A program made the translations under genes and the position numbers. Below the pieces are notes generated by a model. It was not told the origin of the DNA. It saw only the letters and a list, made by a program, of their open reading frames with translations, and ran no database searches. Below are positions 41,203-48,758 of a DNA stretch of 48,758 bases, piece after piece. The stretch comes from Parachlamydiales bacterium (GTDB taxonomy: Bacteria > Chlamydiota > Chlamydiia > Chlamydiales > SM23-39): assembly GCA_015661075.1 (NCBI GenBank), contig JACVQJ010000005.1:1-48758 (forward strand). Reading direction: 5' to 3'. Numbering within the stretch: position 1 is the first letter of the stretch; every line of letters begins with the position of its first letter.

Positions 41203-42456
41203 ATGTCATTAGCAGTAAGATCTGAACAAGCACAGGGCCAGAGTTCTGTGCTGCCTGAGACGCGAGGCCAACAGCGTAAATGGACTTCGATGACAATGAA
41301 AGCGGTTCATCAACTGCATTCGGGTCATAAACTTGTAGGTTATATTTACATTGTTGGGGCAGCTGTCGCGGATATCTTCAGATTTCCATACTATTTAGTA
41401 TGTTTAGGTGCTAATAAGGTTCGAAATGGGGAATTTTGGAAAAAACGCTCTGTGGCTCCAGTCAATATCCATCCTGAAACGAAAGTTGAAAATTTGGATG
41501 AAAAAAATCATCTAATAAATACTGCAAAAAAATTAATGCAATCGTTCTTTGATTCTAGTGGAGTGAACCGAGTGTGTTATGTTAAGGCTATTGAAAAACT
41601 AGTTACTCTTATTAAGGATTTTTTCATAAAGGCGAATTCCAATGTATCATTGGCATTGATCAATGAGTTAGTGTTTATTGCTCATACCATTGGCAAATGC
41701 AAAGATAGGTATGTTAGCTACACATCAGAATACAGGTTCACTGATGCGTTTTTATATCATATTATGAATGGTCGTAACGATATTTGGACTAAAGGATATT
41801 TAGATTCAATGAAAGATTGTAATGCCATCGATGTCGTTTGCGATAATATTGTGCAAGAAGCTGTATTCCTCGTAAAAAGTTTAGAATATGGGGACTATTC
41901 GACGTATCGTAACCACGCTGAAAATCAGCTGAGTATCTTGCTTAAACTTCAGTTGATTACGAGTGATAAAAAGAATGAAATGCTATCGTTGTTTAATAGT
42001 AATGTGTTTAGTGGATTTATAGATAAAGCAAACGATTTATTGGCGAATGCGTCTGTTGACAAACTTTCTGCCGTATATAATGATTTGGTAAGTAAGCTTG
42101 ATAATTTGAAAAACAGTGGTGTGATCGACAATGGTCTGATAAATGGTACGATGAAAGAGTTACTAGATCGTTTCAATTCTATTCAACGTACCCACGAAAT
42201 TAATACTGCTATTAAGAATACTAGGGATGTCGAAGAGGTTCACGGTCGGAACGAAATTTTGTTTAAAGCCGATGACGATCGTGAAAAAATTGATGAAGAA
42301 ATTACTGGTATTCTATCGATATTGAAAGAAATGAATGTGACTGAGAGAGAATTAGCTGATTTAAAAGAAAAACGCGCCAAAGTTGAAAGCAAAGTGGCTG
42401 AGTTAAAGGAGAGGTTGTCAAGTATAAGACCAAATTGTCGAAAAAACGCAGAGTGA
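41203..42456 (+). CDS. Inc-like candidate effector, island gene 2
   Basis: The product has 417 residues from the ATG at 41203 (an in-frame ATG lies at 41197); ggggtaa serves as ribosome binding site. A hydrophobic region (LVGYIYIVGAAVADIFRF, PYYLVCLG) spans about residues 47-75. Gene 1 similarity is seen at NDIWTKGYLDSMKD (compare NDALITHGYVDVMRSD) and VIQEAVF-like patterns. The last 60 residues are a coiled coil (ERELADLKEKRAKVESKVAE). After the stop, 42472-42516 matches the 3' end of gene 3. No catalytic motif is visible; an Inc-type effector is inferred. Confidence 0.65.
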   Translation: MSLAVRSEQAQGQSSVLPETRGQQRKWTSMTMKAVHQLHSGHKLVGYIYIVGAAVADIFRFPYYLVCLGANKVRNGEFWKKRSVAPVNIHPETKVENLDEKNHLINTAKKLMQSFFDSSGVNRVCYVKAIEKLVTLIKDFFIKANSNVSLALINELVFIAHTIGKCKDRYVSYTSEYRFTDAFLYHIMNGRNDIWTKGYLDSMKDCNAIDVVCDNIVQEAVFLVKSLEYGDYSTYRNHAENQLSILLKLQLITSDKKNEMLSLFNSNVFSGFIDKANDLLANASVDKLSAVYNDLVSKLDNLKNSGVIDNGLINGTMKELLDRFNSIQRTHEINTAIKNTRDVEEVHGRNEILFKADDDREKIDEEITGILSILKEMNVTERELADLKEKRAKVESKVAELKERLSSIRPNCRKNAE

Positions 42457-42471
42457 GGTAATGAGCTAATA

Positions 42472-42516
42472 CTGAAGCAGCTGCGTATGCATGAGGTTCA
42501 TCTTTCGGTTCATAAA
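42472..42516. repeat. Shared trailer, copy in island gene 2 downstream region
   Basis: Matches 43422-43466 in 37 of 45 bases, including ctgnagcagctgcg and tgaggtt. In gene 3 the same stretch is the coding end plus stop; here it is non-coding. Confidence 0.75.
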
Positions 42517-42549
42517 CCCCTCTTCTAATATTAGAAGAGGGGTTTATGA
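42510..42549. terminator. 40-bp perfect palindrome, likely bidirectional terminator
   Basis: The sequence tcataaacccctcttctaat followed by its exact reverse complement forms a 20-bp stem without a loop mismatch. A T-run (ttttttttt) lies 16 bp downstream. It sits between island genes 2 and 3. Confidence 0.7.
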
Positions 42550-42575
42550 GACATATAGGTTGGGATTTTTTTTTA

Positions 42576-42604
42576 GTGATTTTATGTTAGTTTTGTGGTA
42601 TAAT
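42576..42604 (+). promoter_or_regulatory. Promoter of island gene 3
   Basis: A perfect extended -10 (TGGTATAAT, 42596-42604) with a weak -35 GTGATT at 42576-42581 (17-nt spacer). aataatatgtgtg (42613-42625) is also found in the leader of island gene 1 (39512-39524). Confidence 0.6.
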
Positions 42605-42628
42605 TATTATTAAATAATATGTGTGAAT

Positions 42629-43444
42629 ATGGCATTGGGTTCATTTGTTGAAGCTGAGGTTTTCAATGGCAACGTAACAGGAAACTGTCTGCTGATTAAA
42701 GAAGCGATTCAAGACGCTAAAAACAATAAATATGACATTTCAATTCACTTCGACAATCTTGATTCAGGATCAAAGATCCGTGAAGTTCTTGGAAGGGGAT
42801 TCAAATATAAGGAGATTCAAATACTGGTTTACGGCTGTTTGGAAGCTCTTGAAACTCATTTGAAACATAATGGCGAAGATCTCGTAATGGATCAATGGGT
42901 TTTTGTCGTTCCAGAGAACGCTGAGGGTACTGAGAAGATTTCGCAGGTCTATAAGAAGACGCGGGCGTTTGTTGGTGGAGCTGTGTCTGATGATTCTTGC
43001 AAGGAAATATATCCAATTCCAACAGCTTCTTTGACCTGGATGGACGATTCCATTAAAAGATCTCGAAAGCTATGTGAAAACGGTGTAGCTACTGTAGCTG
43101 ATGCGCTTGAGTTGTTTTCTCAACGATTAAATATACCTGTAGTGATCTCAATCCCGGTAACTGGCGCAAAATGTAGAGAATCTGAAGATCGTTGTGATGC
43201 CCACGAAATTAACACTGTTCTTCAGACTATTTGGGAAGAAATTTTGGAAGAAAAACGGCGTAGTTGGATCGAATTTTTGCATGAAGTTGGTATCGAGAAA
43301 ATTTGCAACGCTGAGACCCTGTCGATACAGAACAAAATGGATAACGCTAAGTTTGAATCAGTTGATTTAAAAAATAAAATCGACGAAATTGAAAACAAAA
43401 TGCTTAAATTAAAGTTAAATGCTGCAGCAGCTGCGCCTGCTTGA
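42629..43444 (+). CDS. Candidate effector, island gene 3
   Basis: The product has 271 residues from the ATG at 42629, with a GTG at 42623 as an alternative. It lacks membrane segments. The middle is soluble alpha/beta (ISIHFDNLDSGSKIREVLGR, QWVFVVPENAEGTEKI, NIPVVISIPVTGAK). The C-terminal coiled coil (DLKNKIDEIENKMLKLKL) with HEIN before it is shared in part with gene 2, including at DNA level (cccacgaaattaa at 42191 and 43201). It ends AAAAAPA. I do not recognise the family. The shared promoter style suggests a partner of the Inc-like neighbours. Confidence 0.65.
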   Translation: MALGSFVEAEVFNGNVTGNCLLIKEAIQDAKNNKYDISIHFDNLDSGSKIREVLGRGFKYKEIQILVYGCLEALETHLKHNGEDLVMDQWVFVVPENAEGTEKISQVYKKTRAFVGGAVSDDSCKEIYPIPTASLTWMDDSIKRSRKLCENGVATVADALELFSQRLNIPVVISIPVTGAKCRESEDRCDAHEINTVLQTIWEEILEEKRRSWIEFLHEVGIEKICNAETLSIQNKMDNAKFESVDLKNKIDEIENKMLKLKLNAAAAAPA

Positions 43445-43466
43445 GGTTTATCGTTCGTTTCATAGA
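43422..43466. repeat. Shared trailer, copy in island gene 3
   Basis: Coding-end copy of the 45-bp repeat described at 42472-42516. The reading frame (AAAPA, stop) passes through it. Confidence 0.75.
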
Positions 43467-43586
43467 ACATTTTCACTGAGGGCAAATATTTTGAGGCTTT
43501 CGGCCCTAAAAAAACACAAAATCGAGTTGAATTGAAATAGCAATTTTCCCTACGATCCGCGATCCTTTTTGATCGCGAGGCGTATC

Positions 43587-46500
43587 ATGTTGCGTTTTTT
43601 TCTCTTTCTTCTATTCATTTCATTTTCGATCTCAGCCAACTCCCATTCTCTGGAATCCGATGGCGAGGATCTTTCGCTATTCCATCACGTCGATGTGATC
43701 ACGGGCGCCCTGCATCTCAGCGAACAGGATCTTTTCGTCGCGGGCGCTGAGCCGATTGCGCTTCATCGCACCTATTCGAGTGCCCTGCCAGATGATCCAT
43801 CGGGCGCAGGAGATTGGCATATGCTCGACGATCTCTATCTGTGGATTGATGATACGAGACCCATCGAGCAGCTCTCGGTGGATGGCCAAAATGAATCATT
43901 CGTATTCAGCCGCCACGACGGGGGCTCGGTCGTGTTGGAGTCGCCATCGGCGATGCTGACCATCGATTTGTCCGCAGGTCAAGCCGCGCTTATCTCTGCG
44001 AGCGGCCTGTGCCGCTTCTATCAAAAAACTCCCAACAGCGCCTGGTATCGACTGACGCAAGAACTGATGCCCTCGGGACGATCCTGGATCTACTCGTACG
44101 ATGCGTCCGCGCGTTTATCGAAAATCGCCGCCGTCAATCCTTCGCATACCAAGATCTATTCTTTCATCGACATTCTGGGCGATGGACGGATCGTCTCTTC
44201 GGATGGCCAGTCGATCGAATACCGCTTTTCCAACGGCTCTCTCGTTTCGATCATTGCCAATCGCCGCCCCCCGGAAGACATCGAATACGGCCCCCAGGAC
44301 AAGATTAGCGCCATCCAGATTGGCGATAGCGCTCTCAAGGCTCGCTACCTGCCCAGCGGCCAAGTGGAGAGGGTGGAGGAGATGCTGGGCATGGATGGCG
44401 CCTTTGTTCCGGCGGCCCAATTCTCCTATTTTCCGCATTTAACCGAGGTGCGCGATGTCGATCATCGGCTCATCCGCTACCATCACGATGGGCGGCGGCT
44501 TCAAAAAATCGAATACTTTGATGAAAACGACCATCTCGCCTCCACCACGGCGTTTTTTTGGAGCGGCCCTTTTCTTGCTTGCAAAGCGCTGCTTGACTCC
44601 GAGGGTCAGCCTTTGTTTGCCAAGACATTTGCCTATGATGATGGGGGACAGCTGATCGAAGAAAGGCTCTACGGCGATTTGACCGGAGACTCTCATGATG
44701 CGCTATCGATCGATGCGACGGGCCGGCCGAGTGGATCTGGCTTTTATGCCAAGCGCTTTCAGTACGATGCGGCGCATCATCTCGTTGAAGAAACTGAAGA
44801 TGACGGCCCAACGATCCGCTATCAATACCAACCCGGCACGCATCTGTTGGTCCAAAAACTGACGCTGTGCGTTGAAGGGGTGCGCATCCGCGAATTTTTT
44901 CATTACGACGACGATCATTTTCTCATCGAAAAAAGCATCGATGACGGTTCAATGCCCGATGAGTCCCATCTGCAAGGCGTTTTGGAGCGCCGCATTACGC
45001 GCTTCGATATCGATCCGGATACGGGACTGGTTCGAGCGGTTAGCGAATTGTATTACGATCCCTTCGAGCAACGAGAAAAGCAGATCCGGCGATGCGAGAT
45101 CGCGTATTCACTGCAAAATCAGATTGTGGCGGAAAAAGTGTTCGATGCCCATGGAACGGAGCGGTTCACGATCCGGATGCGCTACGACGATGGGGGCCGG
45201 CTCATTGGCCAGACGCATCCGATGGGAGAAGAGGACACTTTTCTCTACGATGCCATGGGTCGATGTCTGGAAGAAAAGCATCTCGGATCGAATTCAATCA
45301 CCCATCGCTACGACGGGGCGGGCCGGCGGATTGGCTCGGTATCGGAGCGCGTCATTGAGACTGTGTTTGACGCCAAAGGACGGCCTTTATCCCAGACCGA
45401 CTCCACCAAACCGCGCATCGATCAGAGCTACGATGCGTTTGGCCGGTGCACTGAGACGCGCTGTCAAAATGGGCCCACGATCCGCTTTGGCTATGATGCG
45501 TCGGGCAATCTGGCCCGTTCGATCGCCCCAATGGGAGAGACGACCTGGACGGAGTATAACGCATGGAAAAAACCGGTTCGCATTATTCATCCGGACGGAT
45601 CGCAATGGCGTCATCGATATAACCGCAGCGGCACATTGGCTGAAACGCTCTCTCCCGACGGCACTGTGACGCGCATCGCCTACGATTTCTTTCAGCGGAT
45701 GATATCGAAGAAGACTTATTCGTCCGGCCAGCAGCTTCTCGGCGAAGAGAGCTGGAGTTATAGCGCGTTTCGCCTCATCTCCTATACCGATCCGCGGGGA
45801 CTCACGACTCATTATCGATATGACGGGAGCGGGCGCAAAATCGCCGAAGCAGCGGATGGAAGAATCATTGCCTATGAGTACGATGCGCTCGGGTTTTTAG
45901 AAAAAACGCGGGACTCTGCCGGATTGCACATTCAGATCCACGACCTCAACGGGCGCGTCGTGCGTCAATGGAATGAGGATGCCGGAGGGTCGATGGAGAA
46001 TGAGACTTCGTTCGAGTACGACAGCGAGGGGCGCCAGATCCGTGCTACAGTGAAGACAGACGCCGGAGACGGCGTTGATCAATTCTCATACGACGAGGCG
46101 GGGAGGCTGATCGCTCATACGGATGGTGAAGGACAGACATGGCAGTTCCAATATAGTGCCAATGCCAAAACCATCATCGACCCCGAAGGGCGCATCACCG
46201 TTGAAACGAGCGATGCCTTCGGCCATCTGACGATGCGGGAAAAGAAATCGCCGGACTATCGGACGCTTTTGACGGAGGAGTTTTTCTATGATTTGTCGGG
46301 CAACCAGATCCGGCGGACGGCCAATGGCTGGGAAGCGGCATGGGAATATGACGCGATGGGGCGAGCGGTCAAACAGATCGAAAGCAAACAAAAGACAACA
46401 CTATACGCCTACGATGCCAAAGGCCGGTTGATCGAAGAGGTGCGGCCCAGTCAGATCCGCCTGCGATTTTCCTATGACGGCCTCGATCGCCTCATTGAAA

Positions 46501-48638
46501 TGATCAGCTCCGACGGATCGGTTCATACGCAATACGAGTATGCGCGGGGACCCGATCCCATACGCATCCATGATTGGGTCCGCCGTCGATGCATCGAGCG
46601 ATCCTACGATCGCTTCGGCCATATAGTGAAGGAGCAAAATGGCGCGCGGCTCTACGAATGGAGCTACGACGATCTGGGGCGATGCGTATTATTCACGCTG
46701 CCGGATCAAAGCCAGATTGCCTATGACTATGCAGGGATGCATATTCGCACCATTCGACGCATCAACACCAACGGTGTTGCCTACTCGTATTCATATGCCG
46801 CGTTCGGTCGATGCGGCCATCCGCTGGTTGAGGAGATGATCGGTCGGATCGGGGCGATTCGCTCGCAAAGAGATAGACTGGGGCGCGCGACGAACATAGA
46901 GTGCCCGTGGATGAGCGAAGCGCTCGATTATTCGCCATCGGGCTATGTTGCTCGAGTAAAAAACAGCCTGTTCGGCGAACAGAGCTTTGGGTATGACGAT
47001 CTGGGCCAGTTGGCCTCGAACAAAGACCACTTCGATCCGTTGGGCAATCCGAAAGAATGGACTACGGATGCGCTGAACCGGATTTTGACGGGGCCCAGCG
47101 GCCCGATTCTGTACGATGCCGATGGCAACCCCATTGAAATCATCTCGCCCGAGGGAATCACTCAGTATCGCTATGATGCGCTGGGTCAATTGACGCAGAT
47201 TATCCATCCCCATGTCAAAAAAACGATCCTTGCCTACGATCCGCTCTCGCGCCTCGAATCGATCCAGCAATGGGTCGATCGGGAAGGGGAGTGGACCGAA
47301 GAAAGCACGAAGTTTTTTATCTACGATGGCAGCGAGGAAATTGGCTTGATGAATGAACAGGGGGCTATCGTTGAGCTCAAGGTGCTGGGCCGATCGCAAA
47401 AAGGCACGTTGGCGCGCGCGATCGCCATTGAAATGGGCGCTCAGGCGTACGCTCCCGTGGTCGATGCTTTTGGCAATATCGTCGCTCTGGTGTCTTTAGA
47501 TAAGGAACTCGTCGAAACCTATGCCATGAGCGCCTTTGGCCAGGAAAAGAGCCAAGTTGACAAGCCCATCTGCCCCTGGCGCTTTGCTTCGCGCCGAAGT
47601 ATGGAGAATCTCGTGTTTTTTGGACGGCGCTTCTACGATCCGGCGCATCAGCGATGGCTGACATGCGATCCGGCGGGCTTTCAGGATGGCGCCAATCTCT
47701 ACGCCTATGCTCAAAATAGCCCCATCAACCGGCTCGACCGGTTCGGGCTCTATTCGGAATACATTTTCCGCATCGATCTTCCGATCGCCAGCCTGCCTCC
47801 TCTGAGCTCTGAGCCCACTGTTGTTCAATGCAAGGGGGTGATTGGCGATGCGAAGGTCGATTGGGTCGTCTCCTGCGGATTTTGGCAAAAGCTGCAGTTT
47901 TCTCCGGAAGAGCTGCAAGCCGGCATGATCAACCTCATTGATCATTTGGCCGATCTGACGCCGGCGAGCGAGCGGGCGTTTGGTTTGCTGACGTACCAGA
48001 ACGGCATCAAGACGACGTTCACCCATTTTAACGCGTCCTGCCAATCAATCGCCGACAAAGTGCCTGAAGGAACGCTTCTTCTCGGCCTTCACAACAAGAC
48101 CAAGGGCTTTGCCAAGGATCTTTTGCGGCTGCTGGATGAATTGAACAGCAAGGAAACGCCCATCGTGATTCAGACGCGCCAATTCATGGGCGCTATGGTC
48201 GAGTGCCTGCATAAAATCAACCCCGAGTTTTTATGGGGCCATATTATTCATAGCGAAGGCGGCGCGATCGCCAAACGGGCGATCGAGGGGATGACCTTGG
48301 AACAGAAGGGCCTGCTCAGGGAGCATTTATTTCTCTTTTCGCTGGGCTCTGTTCTGCCCATCCCGGAAAATTATGCCAATCATGCGATGAACATTTATTC
48401 CCGGCAGGATTTTTTCTGGATGACCAGCTATCTATTCGGCATGGGGGGGTATGGCGTCATGCAGAGTTTTTTAGGAAATCATTGCAATGTACAGATTATT
48501 CCCTGCTCCTCAAACTGGAGTGAAAAAGTCCTCTATCTGTTCGACCACGCTTTCTTGGGAGGAACCTACGGCATGGCCCTGGACGATGAGATCAAACAAT
48601 GGCGCGAGCGGTATCATTTGTATGACGGCCAGAATTAA
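43587..48638 (+). CDS. Secreted Rhs/YD-repeat protein with lipase-like C-terminal domain
   Basis: The 1683-residue protein has a signal peptide (MLRFFLFLLFISFSISANS) and starts at ATG 43587 with gagg six nt upstream. Residues 30-1380 are dense YD repeats (YDAxGR, YDxxGxL, FSYDxxGR), which fold into a hollow shell. The Rhs core closes with FYDPAHQRWLTCDPAGFQDG and ANLYAYAQNSPINRLDRFGL (Asp1384). The last ~295 residues are a separate domain containing GHIIHSEGGAIAKRAIEG (His1555, Ser1556), which recalls serine-hydrolase nucleophile elbows and chlamydial DUF687-type sequences. It is likely a surface or secreted polymorphic toxin; no immunity gene is seen before the window ends. Confidence 0.85.
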   Translation: MLRFFLFLLFISFSISANSHSLESDGEDLSLFHHVDVITGALHLSEQDLFVAGAEPIALHRTYSSALPDDPSGAGDWHMLDDLYLWIDDTRPIEQLSVDGQNESFVFSRHDGGSVVLESPSAMLTIDLSAGQAALISASGLCRFYQKTPNSAWYRLTQELMPSGRSWIYSYDASARLSKIAAVNPSHTKIYSFIDILGDGRIVSSDGQSIEYRFSNGSLVSIIANRRPPEDIEYGPQDKISAIQIGDSALKARYLPSGQVERVEEMLGMDGAFVPAAQFSYFPHLTEVRDVDHRLIRYHHDGRRLQKIEYFDENDHLASTTAFFWSGPFLACKALLDSEGQPLFAKTFAYDDGGQLIEERLYGDLTGDSHDALSIDATGRPSGSGFYAKRFQYDAAHHLVEETEDDGPTIRYQYQPGTHLLVQKLTLCVEGVRIREFFHYDDDHFLIEKSIDDGSMPDESHLQGVLERRITRFDIDPDTGLVRAVSELYYDPFEQREKQIRRCEIAYSLQNQIVAEKVFDAHGTERFTIRMRYDDGGRLIGQTHPMGEEDTFLYDAMGRCLEEKHLGSNSITHRYDGAGRRIGSVSERVIETVFDAKGRPLSQTDSTKPRIDQSYDAFGRCTETRCQNGPTIRFGYDASGNLARSIAPMGETTWTEYNAWKKPVRIIHPDGSQWRHRYNRSGTLAETLSPDGTVTRIAYDFFQRMISKKTYSSGQQLLGEESWSYSAFRLISYTDPRGLTTHYRYDGSGRKIAEAADGRIIAYEYDALGFLEKTRDSAGLHIQIHDLNGRVVRQWNEDAGGSMENETSFEYDSEGRQIRATVKTDAGDGVDQFSYDEAGRLIAHTDGEGQTWQFQYSANAKTIIDPEGRITVETSDAFGHLTMREKKSPDYRTLLTEEFFYDLSGNQIRRTANGWEAAWEYDAMGRAVKQIESKQKTTLYAYDAKGRLIEEVRPSQIRLRFSYDGLDRLIEMISSDGSVHTQYEYARGPDPIRIHDWVRRRCIERSYDRFGHIVKEQNGARLYEWSYDDLGRCVLFTLPDQSQIAYDYAGMHIRTIRRINTNGVAYSYSYAAFGRCGHPLVEEMIGRIGAIRSQRDRLGRATNIECPWMSEALDYSPSGYVARVKNSLFGEQSFGYDDLGQLASNKDHFDPLGNPKEWTTDALNRILTGPSGPILYDADGNPIEIISPEGITQYRYDALGQLTQIIHPHVKKTILAYDPLSRLESIQQWVDREGEWTEESTKFFIYDGSEEIGLMNEQGAIVELKVLGRSQKGTLARAIAIEMGAQAYAPVVDAFGNIVALVSLDKELVETYAMSAFGQEKSQVDKPICPWRFASRRSMENLVFFGRRFYDPAHQRWLTCDPAGFQDGANLYAYAQNSPINRLDRFGLYSEYIFRIDLPIASLPPLSSEPTVVQCKGVIGDAKVDWVVSCGFWQKLQFSPEELQAGMINLIDHLADLTPASERAFGLLTYQNGIKTTFTHFNASCQSIADKVPEGTLLLGLHNKTKGFAKDLLRLLDELNSKETPIVIQTRQFMGAMVECLHKINPEFLWGHIIHSEGGAIAKRAIEGMTLEQKGLLREHLFLFSLGSVLPIPENYANHAMNIYSRQDFFWMTSYLFGMGGYGVMQSFLGNHCNVQIIPCSSNWSEKVLYLFDHAFLGGTYGMALDDEIKQWRERYHLYDGQN

Positions 48639-48641
48639 TTT

Positions 48642-48674
48642 GAAGAACTCCTTCCTAAGGGAAGGAGATTCTTC
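48642..48674. terminator. Hairpin after the Rhs gene, similar to the one at the window start
   Basis: gaagaactccttcc pairs with ggaaggagattcttc (one bulged A) around taag; the stem is 14 bp. No T-run follows. It matches the window-start hairpin in its ggag-attcttc flank, so it may also be a dispersed repeat. Confidence 0.6.
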
Positions 48675-48758
48675 GACAGCTACTACCCCACCAGGCAAAT
48701 AAGTGACAAATAGCTTGCTGCGGCTGCGACATATCGATTCTCTATCGTCGTCCATAGT

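Noticed and set aside
44872..45669. Frames overlapping the Rhs gene on both strands
   Set aside because: The YD repeats in the main frame explain the long open frames on other frames; the alternatives have no domain.
48510..48755. Minus-strand frame at the right window edge
   Set aside because: It runs through the terminator hairpin and antisense to the Rhs end; its product shows no clear family, although a transposon end cannot be excluded.
1..48758. tRNA, rRNA and CRISPR signals
   Set aside because: I scanned for T-loop patterns (ggttcgaatcc type), rRNA cores and regularly spaced repeats and saw none; a few gactcgaa words lie inside coding genes without cloverleaf context.

Overview
The window looks like a chromosomal segment of an amoeba- or protist-associated relative of Chlamydia (Chlamydiota, Parachlamydiales-type). 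The best evidence is the gene content. There is an enoyl-ACP reductase of the chlamydial/plant-plastid type, an LcrH/SycD chaperone with two small type III translocator-like proteins, a holA plus RsmI-like methyltransferase pair, a HAD hydrolase, HemW, a small 2Fe-2S ferredoxin, a lipidated OppA, and several Inc-like proteins. The organism assignment is an inference from family recognition; no search was run.

Layout. 1-300: structured non-coding DNA with a large inverted repeat. 340-5486: two exported proteins of unknown role, a large unknown protein and OppA. 5629-7536: two tandem 4-TM paralogues facing a YcaD-family MFS transporter. 7736-12491: a large unknown protein, a GT2 glycosyltransferase with a repeat-rich tail, and a protein whose C-terminal half reads like a HECT-type E3 ubiquitin ligase. 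12509-15302 (minus): mlaE-mlaF-mlaD lipid transport operon. 15377-17812 (minus): a type III secretion translocon operon with its own promoter. 17978-24404 (minus): tamA-tamB and a FliO-like gene, with a partial duplication of the FliO 3' end flanking an unknown ORF. 24451-27729: HAD hydrolase, an unknown protein and an AT-rich MFS exporter. 27730-29760: a graveyard of toxin-antitoxin modules (HipB with a broken HipA; MntA with HepT fused to a TnpB tail), with IS200/IS605 remnants and a scar repeat. 29753-39352: mostly housekeeping genes (CPBP protease, FabI, ParA, OsmC, HolA, methyltransferase, FKBP, HemW, an A-type Fe-S carrier, ferredoxin), plus a caspase-like/Sel1 protein. 39456-43466: an AT-rich island of three candidate effector genes with related promoters, leaders, tails and trailers. 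43587-48638: a very large secreted Rhs/YD-repeat protein with a lipase-like C-terminal domain.

How the parts fit. Mla and TamAB serve outer-membrane lipid and protein homeostasis. The translocon operon, the HECT-like protein, the Inc-like island and the Rhs protein suggest host manipulation. The toxin-antitoxin/IS area is a decayed hot spot for acquired DNA. The least described items are the three-gene cassette island (39456-43466), the HECT-like protein (11067-12491), the Clan CD peptidase-like/Sel1 protein (35045-36016) and the Rhs C-terminal domain.
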